Shown here: piece after piece, positions 1-9,238 of the stretch
Layout of the letters: each line of letters starts with the position of its first letter
Position numbering within the stretch: position 1 is the stretch's first letter
Assembly: GCA_016788045.1 (NCBI GenBank)
Contig: JAEUTG010000046.1
Coordinates: forward strand, 1-64,000
Direction of reading: 5' to 3'
DNA: 64,000 nucleotides
DNA from: Bacteroidales bacterium
GTDB taxonomy: Bacteria; Bacteroidota; Bacteroidia; Bacteroidales; Lentimicrobiaceae
Made by a program: the position numbers and the translations under genes
The notes under the pieces: model-generated
What the model was told of the DNA's origin: nothing
The model's database searches: none
Seen by the model: only the letters and a program-made list of their open reading frames with translations

Positions 1-141
1 ACTAATCTTGTGAAGAGACCGATAAAGAGAGTAAGCCAGATTGGAGTCAAAGAACTGATCACCCTATCCTGTACAGCTTCCTTCCATTTAAAATATTACA
101 ATACCGAACCTCCCTTTGGATAAATTTTCTAATGAGAATAG
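1..141. other. Unassigned window edge upstream of IS66 remnant
   Basis: No convincing gene was seen in this stretch. Transposase-like codons begin only near 142. Read on the minus strand there is a short hydrophobic open stretch at the edge, interrupted by a stop, which is too short to name. The true left end of the IS66 element is therefore either missing or lies outside the window. Confidence 0.4.
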
Positions 142-1088
142 GTGAGCAAGTTCGTTGATCATTTACCGTTTTACCGTCAGGTTCAAATTTTTAATCGTCA
201 GCAGCTTACCATACCTGAATCAACCATAGGCGGCTGGTTCAAGCAAGTTGCAGATTACTTGAACTATTATACAATACACTTAAAAGCAGGTTGGTTACCA
301 CCGATTATCTGATGGCCGACGAAACCCTCATCCCGGTGCTGACAAACGACAAGCTTGGGGCTACACACAAAGGTTATCACTGGGGTTATTACGATCCCGG
401 CAATAAAATGGTGTGTTTTGATTATCAAAAAACCAGAGGGCGCGAAGGTCCCGATGAATTTCTCAAAAAATTTATAGGGCATCTTCAAACCGATGGGTAC
501 ACAGTATACAATAATCTGAAGAACGGAGCCAATATCACTCAAATGGCCTGCATGGCACTTGCCCGGCGCAAGTTTGAGTATGCAAAAGACAATGATCCTG
601 CACTTGCTTCAGAAGCACTGGTTATGTTTCATCAGTTGTATGAAATTGAGCGTGATGCCAGGGATAAGGATCTGACACATGATGAAATCAAGTTGCTCAG
701 GTAAGAAAAATCTGCACCCATTCTGCACAAAATGGAAACATGGCTGAACGATAAGCTGAACAAGGTACTTCCCCAAAGTGCCATTGGACAAGCGATAGCA
801 TATACACTAACACTTTGGCCCCGGCTAATCCGATATATTGACCAGGGACGTTTTAACATTGACAATAACCTGATAGAAAATAGCATAAGACCGGTAGCCC
901 TCGGTCGTAAAAATTATATGTTTGCCGGATCTCAAGATGCCGCTCAGCAAGCAGCCATTGTTTACTCCTTGCTCGCTACCTGCAAGATCAATAGTGTTGA
1001 ACCTTTTGAGTGGCTCTCCAATACACTGTCGGTGATATCAACCTACCCAGCCGACCAACTGTTCAAACTCCTGCCCGGACAAAAGTAA
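142..1088 (+). pseudogene. IS66 family transposase, frameshifted and interrupted by a stop
   Basis: Three blocks of an IS66 transposase (DDE_Tnp_IS66) can be read. Block one (frame of 154) has the VDHLPFYRQ motif and a PESTIGGW segment. Block two (frame of 291) has the ADETLIPVL catalytic-region motif, the HKGYHWGYYDP segment and a TDGYTVYN motif. Block three (732-1088, same frame as block two) has NDNNLIENSIRP and GRKNYMFAGS, the usual C-terminal signature. Between blocks one and two the frame shifts near 285-292. Between two and three a TAA at 702-704 interrupts the frame, probably in place of a CAA glutamine codon. The N-terminal leucine-zipper and zinc-binding parts are absent. The gene cannot encode an intact transposase. 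Confidence 0.85.
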
Positions 1089-1134
1089 CCGACGCCCCAG
1101 CGTCGTGCTTAGATGCAGTTCCCCCGACGCTTAC
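1051..1134 (+). repeat. IS66 right-end repeat, copy A
   Basis: This 84-bp stretch covers the last codons of the IS66 transposase plus the right terminus. It recurs without gaps at 9155-9238, with 71 of 84 positions identical by hand alignment. Both copies point the same way and bracket the 8-kb cargo of secreted-protein genes. Confidence 0.8.
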
Positions 1135-1569
1135 GATTTATACGTAGTAATAGTATCGGCTGGAAAAAAAAGTTGACAAATCGTGGGTATTAAGAATAAT
1201 TATAGATTACTAAATTCACTTGATTTTTTATAATAATGGTCTATATTTGTAATTAACTGCCATATTAATTAATTACCATAATAGCATAAAGAGGGTAAAT
1301 TAGTTGATCAAGTAAAACATTAGAGTTGGAAATGTTTTAGGGAGGGGGTTTTATATTGTATATCAGTGTATTATTCTATTATCAAAGAAATACCTAAGTA
1401 TGGGAATCCTTCTGCAATTGTATTTTTCAAGACATACGTATTCAGGGTACCGGCATCGGTTTCCCCCTTGATACTTTCATAACGACATTAAATAGGGATT
1501 TAGCCGGGAAAACTAAATCAAATCAATAATCACATAATCAATTTTTGGTTGTGACAAAACATGTAAAAG
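1135..1569. other. AT-rich intergenic leader of the secreted protease gene
   Basis: This 435-bp stretch holds no gene. It contains one good promoter candidate (1220-1249). The remaining 300 or so bases to the ATG at 1570 would form a long untranslated leader. No riboswitch fold or terminator could be recognised in it by eye. Confidence 0.5.
1220..1249 (+). promoter_or_regulatory. Bacteroidota-type promoter for the secreted protease gene
   Basis: TTG at 1220-1222, a 19-bp spacer and TATATTTG at 1242-1249 fit the TTG-N19-TAnnTTTG promoter of Bacteroidota. The predicted start of transcription is near 1256, giving a leader of about 310 nt. Confidence 0.6.
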
Positions 1570-2769
1570 ATGAAAAATAATAAAATATTAATAATTGTAT
1601 TGTTCGTTTTCTGTTTTACTAGCATTTATGGTAAACAATCCGAACCAATTTTGAGTAAAATTATTAGCAGTGAAATCTCGTCAATTAATGGCCAGGCTAA
1701 TTTATCTGGTTATTTGAAAATTGGTGATACAGCGACCTTCTTACAGAACCCCATTTTTCGTTCTGCTTCCATTTACACTATTAGTAGCCCAGAACTTATT
1801 AACCTAACAGGAACAACAAAATTCCCGGGTGATAGTATTCCCTTTAGTATAGTTGTAAACTATCCACCTACTAATCTCCCCTTTTTCCCTGTCGAATTTG
1901 AGTTCGAATTAAATATTTTAACAAATCCGACGGGAGATACTACAATACACAAAACTGAGTTTTATTTATTCTTTACACCATATAATTCTATTGAGGCTTG
2001 GGATAAATTTGACTTTCCTGAAGTCAAGAGGAATTGGTTAAATCCTGATATTATTGCTGATACTACCAGAATTTATATAAATCCATCTTCAATTCCTGTG
2101 TCAAATCTTGAAGAGATCGTACGACAAGAAAATGATACAACGAAATATGATTGGGAAGATAATTTCAGAATAATACGTATTAATGGTTTAGCTTATGAAA
2201 TACTGATGAAAGCTAATCCTCTTGATTCCGTAACTTATTACTCATCATTTGGAGATGATATAAATAACGATCCTTCTCATGCTCCACTAAAAACTTTTAC
2301 TGGCATTGTCAAAGGCAGGCTAACAACTACAATAGAAAATGATCTTGGACAAATTGTTGAAATTCCCCTCACTGGGATCAGAGTAGAACTATATGACCGC
2401 GATGCTTTAGGCAGTGATTTTTTTGAAGGGGATTATACAGATTCTAATGGAGAATATTCTTTGTATTATAGAAAAAATCAGATGTGGGAAGGAGATAATG
2501 TAGAATTATATCTAAAATTTTTATCTCATACCCATAAAGCAATTTATGAGATTTTCAGCACAAATGCTATAAATGCCTATTATAATGTTATGACCTATCA
2601 ATGGAGTGCTCCAGAGAATGCAGGAGAAATGATTAGAAATTATAACCTTGCTACTTCATCTTTTCATGGCAATTCCAAACCTGAGGCATTCAGGGTTACG
2701 CATTGGCAAACAATGCTTACAATTATTTTGATGCTAATGATGTTAATATTGGTAAAGAATTACGTTTAA
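1570..2769 (+). CDS. Secreted T9SS metalloprotease, N-terminal part (frameshifted)
   Basis: This frame encodes the start of a very large exported protein. A signal peptide is obvious: K residues, the hydrophobic stretch IIVLFVFCFTSI, then a likely cleavage after YG near residue 21. Residues about 240-330 (IVKGRLTTTIEN... DSNGEYSLYY) look like a carboxypeptidase-regulatory-type beta-sandwich. After Trp379 at 2706 the frame runs into 21 unrelated hydrophobic residues and stops. The natural continuation (ANNAYNYFDAND) lies in the next frame from 2706, so one base, most simply a G after TGG, is missing. The rejoined protein would have about 1736 residues. Whether this is a real mutation or a sequencing error cannot be told here. 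Confidence 0.75.
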   Translation: MKNNKILIIVLFVFCFTSIYGKQSEPILSKIISSEISSINGQANLSGYLKIGDTATFLQNPIFRSASIYTISSPELINLTGTTKFPGDSIPFSIVVNYPPTNLPFFPVEFEFELNILTNPTGDTTIHKTEFYLFFTPYNSIEAWDKFDFPEVKRNWLNPDIIADTTRIYINPSSIPVSNLEEIVRQENDTTKYDWEDNFRIIRINGLAYEILMKANPLDSVTYYSSFGDDINNDPSHAPLKTFTGIVKGRLTTTIENDLGQIVEIPLTGIRVELYDRDALGSDFFEGDYTDSNGEYSLYYRKNQMWEGDNVELYLKFLSHTHKAIYEIFSTNAINAYYNVMTYQWSAPENAGEMIRNYNLATSSFHGNSKPEAFRVTHWQTMLTIILMLMMLILVKNYV

Positions 2770-5700
2770 ATATAAATTACTGGGGTTGGAGTAGTAATTA
2801 CTTATTTTTTGGAAATGCGCCTTGGCCTTTTGATAACCCTACTATCAACCTTACAAGTGGTGATGATGATAGAGAAACTACAACGTACCATGAATTTGGA
2901 CATCACGCAATGTATCGACTTCAGGATAATAACTTTACATTACCGAATGGTACAGATGGATTTAGTCATAGTTGGGATGAAGAAAATACAAGTAAATTAG
3001 CGTGGGTTGAAGGTTGGGCCGATTTTGTACAAATGATGCTGGATGCTGCTTACTTTTCTGAAGATAATGAATATGGCCTGGATCGTAACCAGAATAATAA
3101 CAGAGATTATTATGAATATAGGGATCACTATTCTCATCCGCATAGTGATATAACTAATGGCTTTCGATCAGAATATTATTTTGCCTGTGCACTTTACGAC
3201 GTTTGGGATGGTCCAAACAAAGGACTGCCTAATATGATACTTGATGGTAATTATATGCATGGTTGGAATGACTCTAATCAATTCCCGTATGGATGGAAAA
3301 CACTTGATGATATTGAAATTGGACTTAGTGAAATTTGCGCACCATTGCAAGCAAATGATTATCCTGAGAGAATTCATGAATATTATAAAGATTTACTCAA
3401 TTTGAATTCCGATTCTGAAGTTAAAGCTAAAATATCTAGAGCATTCAGAGAGAATCTGGTGCAATGGAATACTGATGAGTACCTTTGGGGATGGCATAAC
3501 ACATCCTTGGCAGGTGACAAAATATTTGTTCAGGAGGAATATGATGAAAACCCAAGCGGAATATGGGGGCCATATACTGATACTTACGATGTTAATTATT
3601 ATAATAAAGTACAAGTCAATGTGTTTTCTCTGTCGTCAACAGGGCTTGAACCAATAATTGATAATCAACATATCGGGATCTGGGATACATATTCCAATAT
3701 CTATCGAAATTCTTCTCTTAATCTGGTCACAGGAAACTTCAGTACTTATGGTCAAAATCGGATTTATGTTAATAACGGAGACCTAAATTTGGGTATTAAT
3801 AACAATACAACAAATCTGACAGAGAAAGATAATTCCGTAATCTGTATTCGAAGTCATGGTGTGTTCAATATTAACTCTAGTTCAACATTGGAAGTTAAAT
3901 CCGGTGCAAGTTTTGTTGCGGAATCAGGAAGTACGATTTTTATTAGAGGTAATGGTAAATTACTGTTCAAATCAGGTTCTTTTGTCTGTATTGGAAGTAA
4001 TGTTACTATAGTATTGCAAGATCCGGGCAGTATTATTGAATTTGAAACGGATGTAAATATGGGTTTAGCTCCCGATATACTAGATTTCAGCATTTACCAA
4101 TCGTGCAATACCCCTCCTTTCATCCCATTTACTGGTAACGGAAATATTATATATAATTGCGACGATTATGTAGCCTACACGCATACTGATGATTTTTATG
4201 TCACACAAAACACAACATGGAGTGGAAATTCATTTGTATTTAAAAAGAACTTGATTATTGAGCCAGGTTACTCACTTACAATAACAAATAGCTGTAAAAT
4301 GAGGTTTAGTATGTATTCAAAACTTATTGTAAAACCCGGTGCTAAGTTGATTGTTCTGAATTCATCGTTATCCAACAATGAAATATGCAATAATCCCTGG
4401 CAAGGTATAGAAGTTTGGGGAAATACTGCCCAGCACCAATGGCCTGATGTTAATGGTGTTTATATGCAGGGATATGTGGAGCTGAACAATGCTACAATTG
4501 AAAACGCAATTTGCGCTCTTGATTTATGGAAACCAGGCGATTACACCAAAACTGGCGGTATTGTGTTTGCAGATGAGAAAACTAAATTCAATAACAATAT
4601 AAGATCGGTTCACGCTTTGAATTATCGGAACTTCAACCCAAATGATCCTACTAAAACGATGGACTATCAGGCGGTTTTCAATGATTGCTCCTTTGCTATT
4701 AACGGGGATTTTCATAATTTATATGCTTTCTACAAGCATATTGACCTCTGCCTGGTAAACGGTGTCAGATTCAATGGCTGCGATTTTAGCCTATCACCAG
4801 ATGCTCTTGCCATATCTGATTACAACCAGGCCATAGCCGCATACAGCTCAGGGTTTGAGGTAAACGCCTTCTGCAACTCCACACAAACACCTTGCCCAGA
4901 AACTGAATATGACAAATGCACCTTTACTGGTTTCAGGACTGCTATTTATGCAGCCAATGGGAGTCTGAACACAAACACTTTCTACGTTAACCGGGCAGAG
5001 TTTAATAATAATTCTATTGGAATTGAAGTAAGTAATGTATGGAATCCGATAATCATTAACTCGAATTTCTACCTTAACAACAATCAATTCAGTACAGAAT
5101 TCTGCTCGTATGGTATTTATCTTGAAAAGTCCACTGGCTTTGCCATTGAAGAAAACAAGTTTTTTAAAGCAAACGGAGCCCCATTGGCCGATTATTTTGG
5201 CATCGGGTCAATTAATTGCGAAACAATTGATGACATATATAAAAATGAATTTACCGGGCTTAGTGCCGGGAATTACGCTTATGGTAAAAATTTTACCGGA
5301 CTAACCGCCGTTAAAGGTCTGACTTATTCCTGTAATAAAAACACAGGAAACTGGGCAGATTTTTACATAACCGGTAACCCTGATCTACACAATCAAGGAA
5401 TTCAGTTTTGGCAAGGCACTCCTACACAACCTGCAGGAAATACATTTACACGGGATGGAGCTAACTGGCATATATACAATGAAGAGGTTAACCCGATAAT
5501 TTATCATTACTGCACAACCTGTCCGGATGAGATACCTATCAAAATCGGTTATGTTTCGCTCGTCCGTGTAAATACTGCCAATTCGTGTCCATCGCACTAT
5601 GGTGGGCATAGTAGTAGGGACGTGGTTATGGATACACAACAAAAACTCGACAGAGAAGTTGAATTTGCTATAGCTTCTTTAAATTATGACAATGTTGAGA

Positions 5701-6779
5701 TACTGTATAACCAGCTCAAAGATGGAGGTTCTACCATTGAAAAAGAAATTGAGATCAACAGTTCGACTCCAGACGATATGTGGTCTTTGCGTGCTGAGCT
5801 TCTGGGCGATTCACCGCATCTGTCAAAAGAAGTGTTGAAATTGGTTGCTGATAAAACAGATGTATTTACCGAATCTGTTATCTTTGATATTCTGGCTGCC
5901 AATCCTGATGAACTGAGGGGTGAGGAACTTCTAAAATACGTTGCGGAAAAGGAAATTCCATTACCTGATTACATGATTGACATTCTAAGGCAGGTAGCTA
6001 CCGGTTCAACTTATAAAACTGTTTTGCAACAGGAAATGGCCCGATATAGTCATGACAGGGTCCGTTCAGCTAATGATATGATTCGTAGTATCCTGAACGA
6101 AGATGAGTTAGATGTTATTCAACTCCGTAACTGGTTAAGCAATTTAGGTGGTATTGAATCAGACAAACAAATTATCGCAACCTACCTGCAGGAAGGAAAC
6201 TTTAGTGCTGCGTTTGCATTAGCCAATACACTACCTCAAATGTACAACTTACAGCAAGATGAATTAACAGAGCATGACAAATATATGGGCTTGCTCCAAT
6301 TAGAGCAGACCTTATTCAACGAAGGGCGCAAGATTGACCAACTTACCCAAAGCGAGCAAGATATGGTGAACGAATTTGCTCTTTCAAGCGAGGGAAGCGC
6401 TGGTGCACAAGCCAGGGGGATACTCGAATCGTTTTACGGTGCCGATTTCAATGATTGTAAATCGCTTGATGGAGAAGAATCCTTCAAAAACACTGTAGTT
6501 AATCCCAACCTATTAGGCGAAGCTTATGGCTTGAGTATTTTGGCAAAACCCAATCCCGCCAAAGATTGGGCGACATTTGATTATACGCTGCCTCGCCAGG
6601 AGTCAGTTGCTGTTCTCGAAATAACAGATGCCAATGGTCGAATTGTTGAAACCATGAATCTTTCAGGCAACCAGGGTCAGAAACTGTGGGATACCCGAAA
6701 TATTCCTTCCGGTTCTTATATCATAACGATAAAGGTTGCAGGATTTTTGAAATCAATCAAACTGATAGTAAGCAAGTAG
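2703..6779 (+). CDS. Secreted T9SS metalloprotease, catalytic, beta-helix and sorting part
   Basis: This is the continuation of the gene starting at 1570, shifted by one frame. The apparent TTG start at 2703 is an artefact of the shift. It carries a gluzincin-type zinc site: HEFGHH at codons from 2889, followed 36 residues later by WVEGWADF, whose Glu is the likely third ligand. After the peptidase domain come about 450 residues rich in Asn, Gly and short beta segments (roughly 330-900 of this frame), which look like a right-handed parallel beta-helix. A more helical region follows (about 980-1250). The last 80 residues (KPNPAKDWATFDY..., ITDANGRIVETM, SGSYIITIKVAG) form a type A T9SS sorting domain. 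The protein should be exported through the outer membrane and attached to or released from the surface. Its substrate is unknown. Confidence 0.8.
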   Translation: MANNAYNYFDANDVNIGKELRLNINYWGWSSNYLFFGNAPWPFDNPTINLTSGDDDRETTTYHEFGHHAMYRLQDNNFTLPNGTDGFSHSWDEENTSKLAWVEGWADFVQMMLDAAYFSEDNEYGLDRNQNNNRDYYEYRDHYSHPHSDITNGFRSEYYFACALYDVWDGPNKGLPNMILDGNYMHGWNDSNQFPYGWKTLDDIEIGLSEICAPLQANDYPERIHEYYKDLLNLNSDSEVKAKISRAFRENLVQWNTDEYLWGWHNTSLAGDKIFVQEEYDENPSGIWGPYTDTYDVNYYNKVQVNVFSLSSTGLEPIIDNQHIGIWDTYSNIYRNSSLNLVTGNFSTYGQNRIYVNNGDLNLGINNNTTNLTEKDNSVICIRSHGVFNINSSSTLEVKSGASFVAESGSTIFIRGNGKLLFKSGSFVCIGSNVTIVLQDPGSIIEFETDVNMGLAPDILDFSIYQSCNTPPFIPFTGNGNIIYNCDDYVAYTHTDDFYVTQNTTWSGNSFVFKKNLIIEPGYSLTITNSCKMRFSMYSKLIVKPGAKLIVLNSSLSNNEICNNPWQGIEVWGNTAQHQWPDVNGVYMQGYVELNNATIENAICALDLWKPGDYTKTGGIVFADEKTKFNNNIRSVHALNYRNFNPNDPTKTMDYQAVFNDCSFAINGDFHNLYAFYKHIDLCLVNGVRFNGCDFSLSPDALAISDYNQAIAAYSSGFEVNAFCNSTQTPCPETEYDKCTFTGFRTAIYAANGSLNTNTFYVNRAEFNNNSIGIEVSNVWNPIIINSNFYLNNNQFSTEFCSYGIYLEKSTGFAIEENKFFKANGAPLADYFGIGSINCETIDDIYKNEFTGLSAGNYAYGKNFTGLTAVKGLTYSCNKNTGNWADFYITGNPDLHNQGIQFWQGTPTQPAGNTFTRDGANWHIYNEEVNPIIYHYCTTCPDEIPIKIGYVSLVRVNTANSCPSHYGGHSSRDVVMDTQQKLDREVEFAIASLNYDNVEILYNQLKDGGSTIEKEIEINSSTPDDMWSLRAELLGDSPHLSKEVLKLVADKTDVFTESVIFDILAANPDELRGEELLKYVAEKEIPLPDYMIDILRQVATGSTYKTVLQQEMARYSHDRVRSANDMIRSILNEDELDVIQLRNWLSNLGGIESDKQIIATYLQEGNFSAAFALANTLPQMYNLQQDELTEHDKYMGLLQLEQTLFNEGRKIDQLTQSEQDMVNEFALSSEGSAGAQARGILESFYGADFNDCKSLDGEESFKNTVVNPNLLGEAYGLSILAKPNPAKDWATFDYTLPRQESVAVLEITDANGRIVETMNLSGNQGQKLWDTRNIPSGSYIITIKVAGFLKSIKLIVSK

Positions 6780-6791
6780 TTTTAATTGCAG

Positions 6792-6827
6792 GCAGGGACA
6801 CGATAAGATATCGTGTCCCTGCTTTTT
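6792..6827 (+). terminator. Intrinsic terminator after the secreted protease gene
   Basis: A perfect 14-bp stem (6792-6805 with 6809-6822, GCAGGGACACGATA) closes a 3-nt loop and is followed by TTTTT. It lies 12 bp after the TAG stop at 6779 and before the next gene at 6842. Confidence 0.85.
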
Positions 6828-6841
6828 AAAATATTTTTAAT

Positions 6842-8464
6842 ATGAAAGTGAAGTTCCTTTTATTGATCTTGTTTTCAATTTCCTTTACATTTTGTAATAG
6901 CCAGCCTCTTATTATTGACTGGCAGAATTGTTTTGGGGGCCCAGGTAATGAGAAGGCATTTGACCTTGTAAGTACCGGCGATGGATATATAATCTTGGTT
7001 TCTCATTATGTTGATGAAATCCAGGGGCGTAATATTCAGTTGTTGAAGACGGATACCGGAGGCAATATTGTTTGGGAAAAATCATTGGGAGGAACAAAGT
7101 TCGATGAGCCCTGCCGAATTTTTAGTGCAGGTAATGGAAATTATTTCATAACAAGCGTTGCCACATCATCAGATGGCGACATTACTAACGACCCATATCC
7201 TACGGCTATGAATAACTGGATTCTTAAAATAAATGGGTCAGGCGAAATTTTATGGGAAAAGATTTACGGTGGAACGTGCATAGATAATGGAAATTTTGGA
7301 ACTACAACCTCCGATGGTAGTGTCATTGCATATTGTTACACATGTTCTGATGATGGTGATATCACGAATAATTATGGCAGTTACGATGCCTGGATGGTTA
7401 AAGTTGACAGTTTGGGCAACAAGGTATGGGACTTTACCATCGGCCATAATAATGGCGACTTTTCGAACGCTATTATTGAAACCTCAGACCGGGGTATTTT
7501 GGCGGCCTTACAGTCATATAGGGCTACCGGGGGTAATATTGAATGTGAATACTTCAATGAATACACCGATATCGTGTTGTTTAAATTGGATTCTGTGGCC
7601 AATATTGAATGGCAACAATGCTATGGAGGTAGCCAGATTGAATATGTGTATGATATAATTGAAACTACCGATGGGTATATATTGGCCGGAAGTGGGGAAT
7701 CTGATGACGGCGATCTTGCCGGGTCAGGATACCATTTAGGGTACGATAACAATGGTAATCAAACGAGTGATATCTGGTTGTTAAAGATTGATTTTACCGG
7801 CAACGTAATCTGGAGCAAATGCTATGGAGGAACAAGAAATGAATATGCTAATCGTGTTTTTCAAACCGGGGATGGCGGGTTTATTATATTTGGTGAAACC
7901 GGTTCTTTTGATGGTGATGTAACGGGCAATCATTCAGCCGGACCTGGTATCAGTGATATTTGGGTTATCAGAATTGATAGCATCGGACAACTATTATGGC
8001 AGCAATGTATCGGAGGCAATGGTTATGATCGCCTAGTATTAGGTGTTGTTGACAATGGGGATGGTAGTTTTGTAATCGCATCAACAATCTATGATTTTAA
8101 TTCTGGCCAGGTTGAATGCCCCACCACTAATGGAAGCGACCAGGTGTGGCTGATTAAAGTAATGGATACTACAGTTGTAAACATCCATGAAAAACCTCTT
8201 GCAGGAAATGGTGTTAAAGCTTATCCTAACCCAGCCAATGATTATGTGATATTTGAAGAAGTAGGGACACGGAATGTGGCGTCGAAAAAAGGCAATGAGC
8301 CAACATTACTCATTACCGATATTTATGGCCGTGCGGTCGCTCATTTATCTGTAATAGGTGATAAAACAATATGGGATGTAAGAGGAGTTGCACCAGGGGT
8401 GTATTTATACCAAATAATAAATGGCAGTATTTCTGACAAAGGAAAACTAATGATTTCACATTAA
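6842..8464 (+). CDS. Secreted beta-propeller-like repeat protein with T9SS sorting domain
   Basis: This is a 540-residue exported protein. The signal peptide (FLLLILFSISFTFCNS) ends near residue 20. The body is made of about six repeats of 50-80 residues, each with the pattern W-x-x-C-[FIY]-G-G, then TGDGYIL or a similar segment, then DGD and a D-x-W-[LMV]-[LIV]-[KR]-[LI]-[DN] strand. This suggests a beta-propeller related to proteins common in Bacteroidota and archaea. The last 80 residues (AYPNPANDYVIFEEV, ITDIYGRAV, VAPGVYLYQI) are a type A T9SS sorting domain. It follows the protease gene after a strong terminator, so it is probably transcribed separately. Its function is not known; an adhesive or binding role is a guess. 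Confidence 0.75.
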   Translation: MKVKFLLLILFSISFTFCNSQPLIIDWQNCFGGPGNEKAFDLVSTGDGYIILVSHYVDEIQGRNIQLLKTDTGGNIVWEKSLGGTKFDEPCRIFSAGNGNYFITSVATSSDGDITNDPYPTAMNNWILKINGSGEILWEKIYGGTCIDNGNFGTTTSDGSVIAYCYTCSDDGDITNNYGSYDAWMVKVDSLGNKVWDFTIGHNNGDFSNAIIETSDRGILAALQSYRATGGNIECEYFNEYTDIVLFKLDSVANIEWQQCYGGSQIEYVYDIIETTDGYILAGSGESDDGDLAGSGYHLGYDNNGNQTSDIWLLKIDFTGNVIWSKCYGGTRNEYANRVFQTGDGGFIIFGETGSFDGDVTGNHSAGPGISDIWVIRIDSIGQLLWQQCIGGNGYDRLVLGVVDNGDGSFVIASTIYDFNSGQVECPTTNGSDQVWLIKVMDTTVVNIHEKPLAGNGVKAYPNPANDYVIFEEVGTRNVASKKGNEPTLLITDIYGRAVAHLSVIGDKTIWDVRGVAPGVYLYQIINGSISDKGKLMISH

Positions 8465-8477
8465 AGTTCAAAATAAA

Positions 8478-9107
8478 ATGGAAACAAATACATTGGTAAA
8501 ATCCTGGTTATCTGATTTCTCAGGTATAATTAGAATTAATACGGCAGCATTTAAACTGACTATTGTCATGTTTGGTTTACTGTTATCAGGTTGTTGCATA
8601 AACAGAGATACTTATTTTCTTCCTGACAAAGTAAAGGAATATGTTGAATTTAATACTGGTTCATTCTGGATTTATTCAGATCAGAATGGACGGATTGACA
8701 CTTTTAAGGTAATTGATTCACAGTCAGGAATAGGAAAAGCAGGCAATGAATCGTGTGATGAAACTGAAGTACTAAGTTTAGAATATTTTTCATCCTTTAC
8801 TGGTAATAAATCCTATTCTTCCGGTTCAGGCAAAATTCTGGAAATAAATTATTGCCTTGGAAGAACACTCCCATGGATCTCACCAAGTGAAACTAACTAT
8901 ACTCAGGAATTCCTGCATGATGATACTCTTGTTCTTAACGGGGTCTCCTTTAACGATGTATATATTTGTGAATTTCCCGATCCTGAATATGTAAGCAGCT
9001 ACAACCTTCCATTCAGATACCATCTGGCTAAAAATGTCGGCATAATAAAAAAAGAGTATGCCGATGGTTCGGTTTTCTCGATTGTTGAATACCATATTGA
9101 AAAATAA
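8478..9107 (+). CDS. Putative lipoprotein of unknown function
   Basis: This is a 209-residue protein beginning 13 bp after the stop of the T9SS propeller gene, so the two are probably co-transcribed. A lipobox is visible in MFGLLLSGCC, with the lipidated Cys near residue 38. The start may be the ATG at 8478 or an internal one at 8568, because the stretch before the lipobox is long for a lipoprotein signal. The mature part is mostly beta-like, with short runs such as GSFWIYSDQNGRIDTF and KNVGIIKKEYADGSVF. That pattern resembles surface lipoproteins in Bacteroidota that carry no named domain. I do not recognise a family. Confidence 0.65.
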   Translation: METNTLVKSWLSDFSGIIRINTAAFKLTIVMFGLLLSGCCINRDTYFLPDKVKEYVEFNTGSFWIYSDQNGRIDTFKVIDSQSGIGKAGNESCDETEVLSLEYFSSFTGNKSYSSGSGKILEINYCLGRTLPWISPSETNYTQEFLHDDTLVLNGVSFNDVYICEFPDPEYVSSYNLPFRYHLAKNVGIIKKEYADGSVFSIVEYHIEK

Positions 9108-9154
9108 AATATAGAAATGCTTTCAGAAAGATTGGTAATATTCAAAACACCCCG

Positions 9155-9238
9155 CCGACCAACTGTTCAAACTCATGCCTTGACAAACGTAACCGACAGC
9201 CCAAGGTAAAGTTTAGATGCAGTTCCCCGGACGCTTAC
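9155..9238 (+). repeat. IS66 right-end repeat, copy B (solo remnant)
   Basis: This is a solo 84-bp copy of the IS66 transposase 3' end plus right terminus, the same length as copy A at 1051-1134 and with 13 mismatches. It ends in GACGCTTAC at 9238, and at that point it cuts into an IS4-type transposase reading the other way. No transposase body precedes it. Confidence 0.75.

Larger units (their letters stand above)
142..1134 (+). mobile_element. IS66-family insertion sequence remnant (left end missing)
   Basis: This segment contains the decayed transposase (142-1088) and the right end of an IS66-type element. The end at 1134 reads GACGCTTAC, the complement of the GTAAGCG start typical of IS66 terminal inverted repeats. 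No matching left inverted repeat is visible upstream, so the element is truncated on the left or continues outside the window as unrecognisable sequence. It borders the AT-rich cargo region to its right. Confidence 0.8.

Noticed and set aside
2698-2712. Programmed minus-one frameshift in the metalloprotease gene
   Set aside because: No slippery heptamer or downstream stem is visible at TGGCAAAC, so a missing base is more likely.
1051-9238. A functional composite transposon
   Set aside because: Both IS66 parts are broken and no left inverted repeats are visible, so it cannot be shown to move as a unit now.
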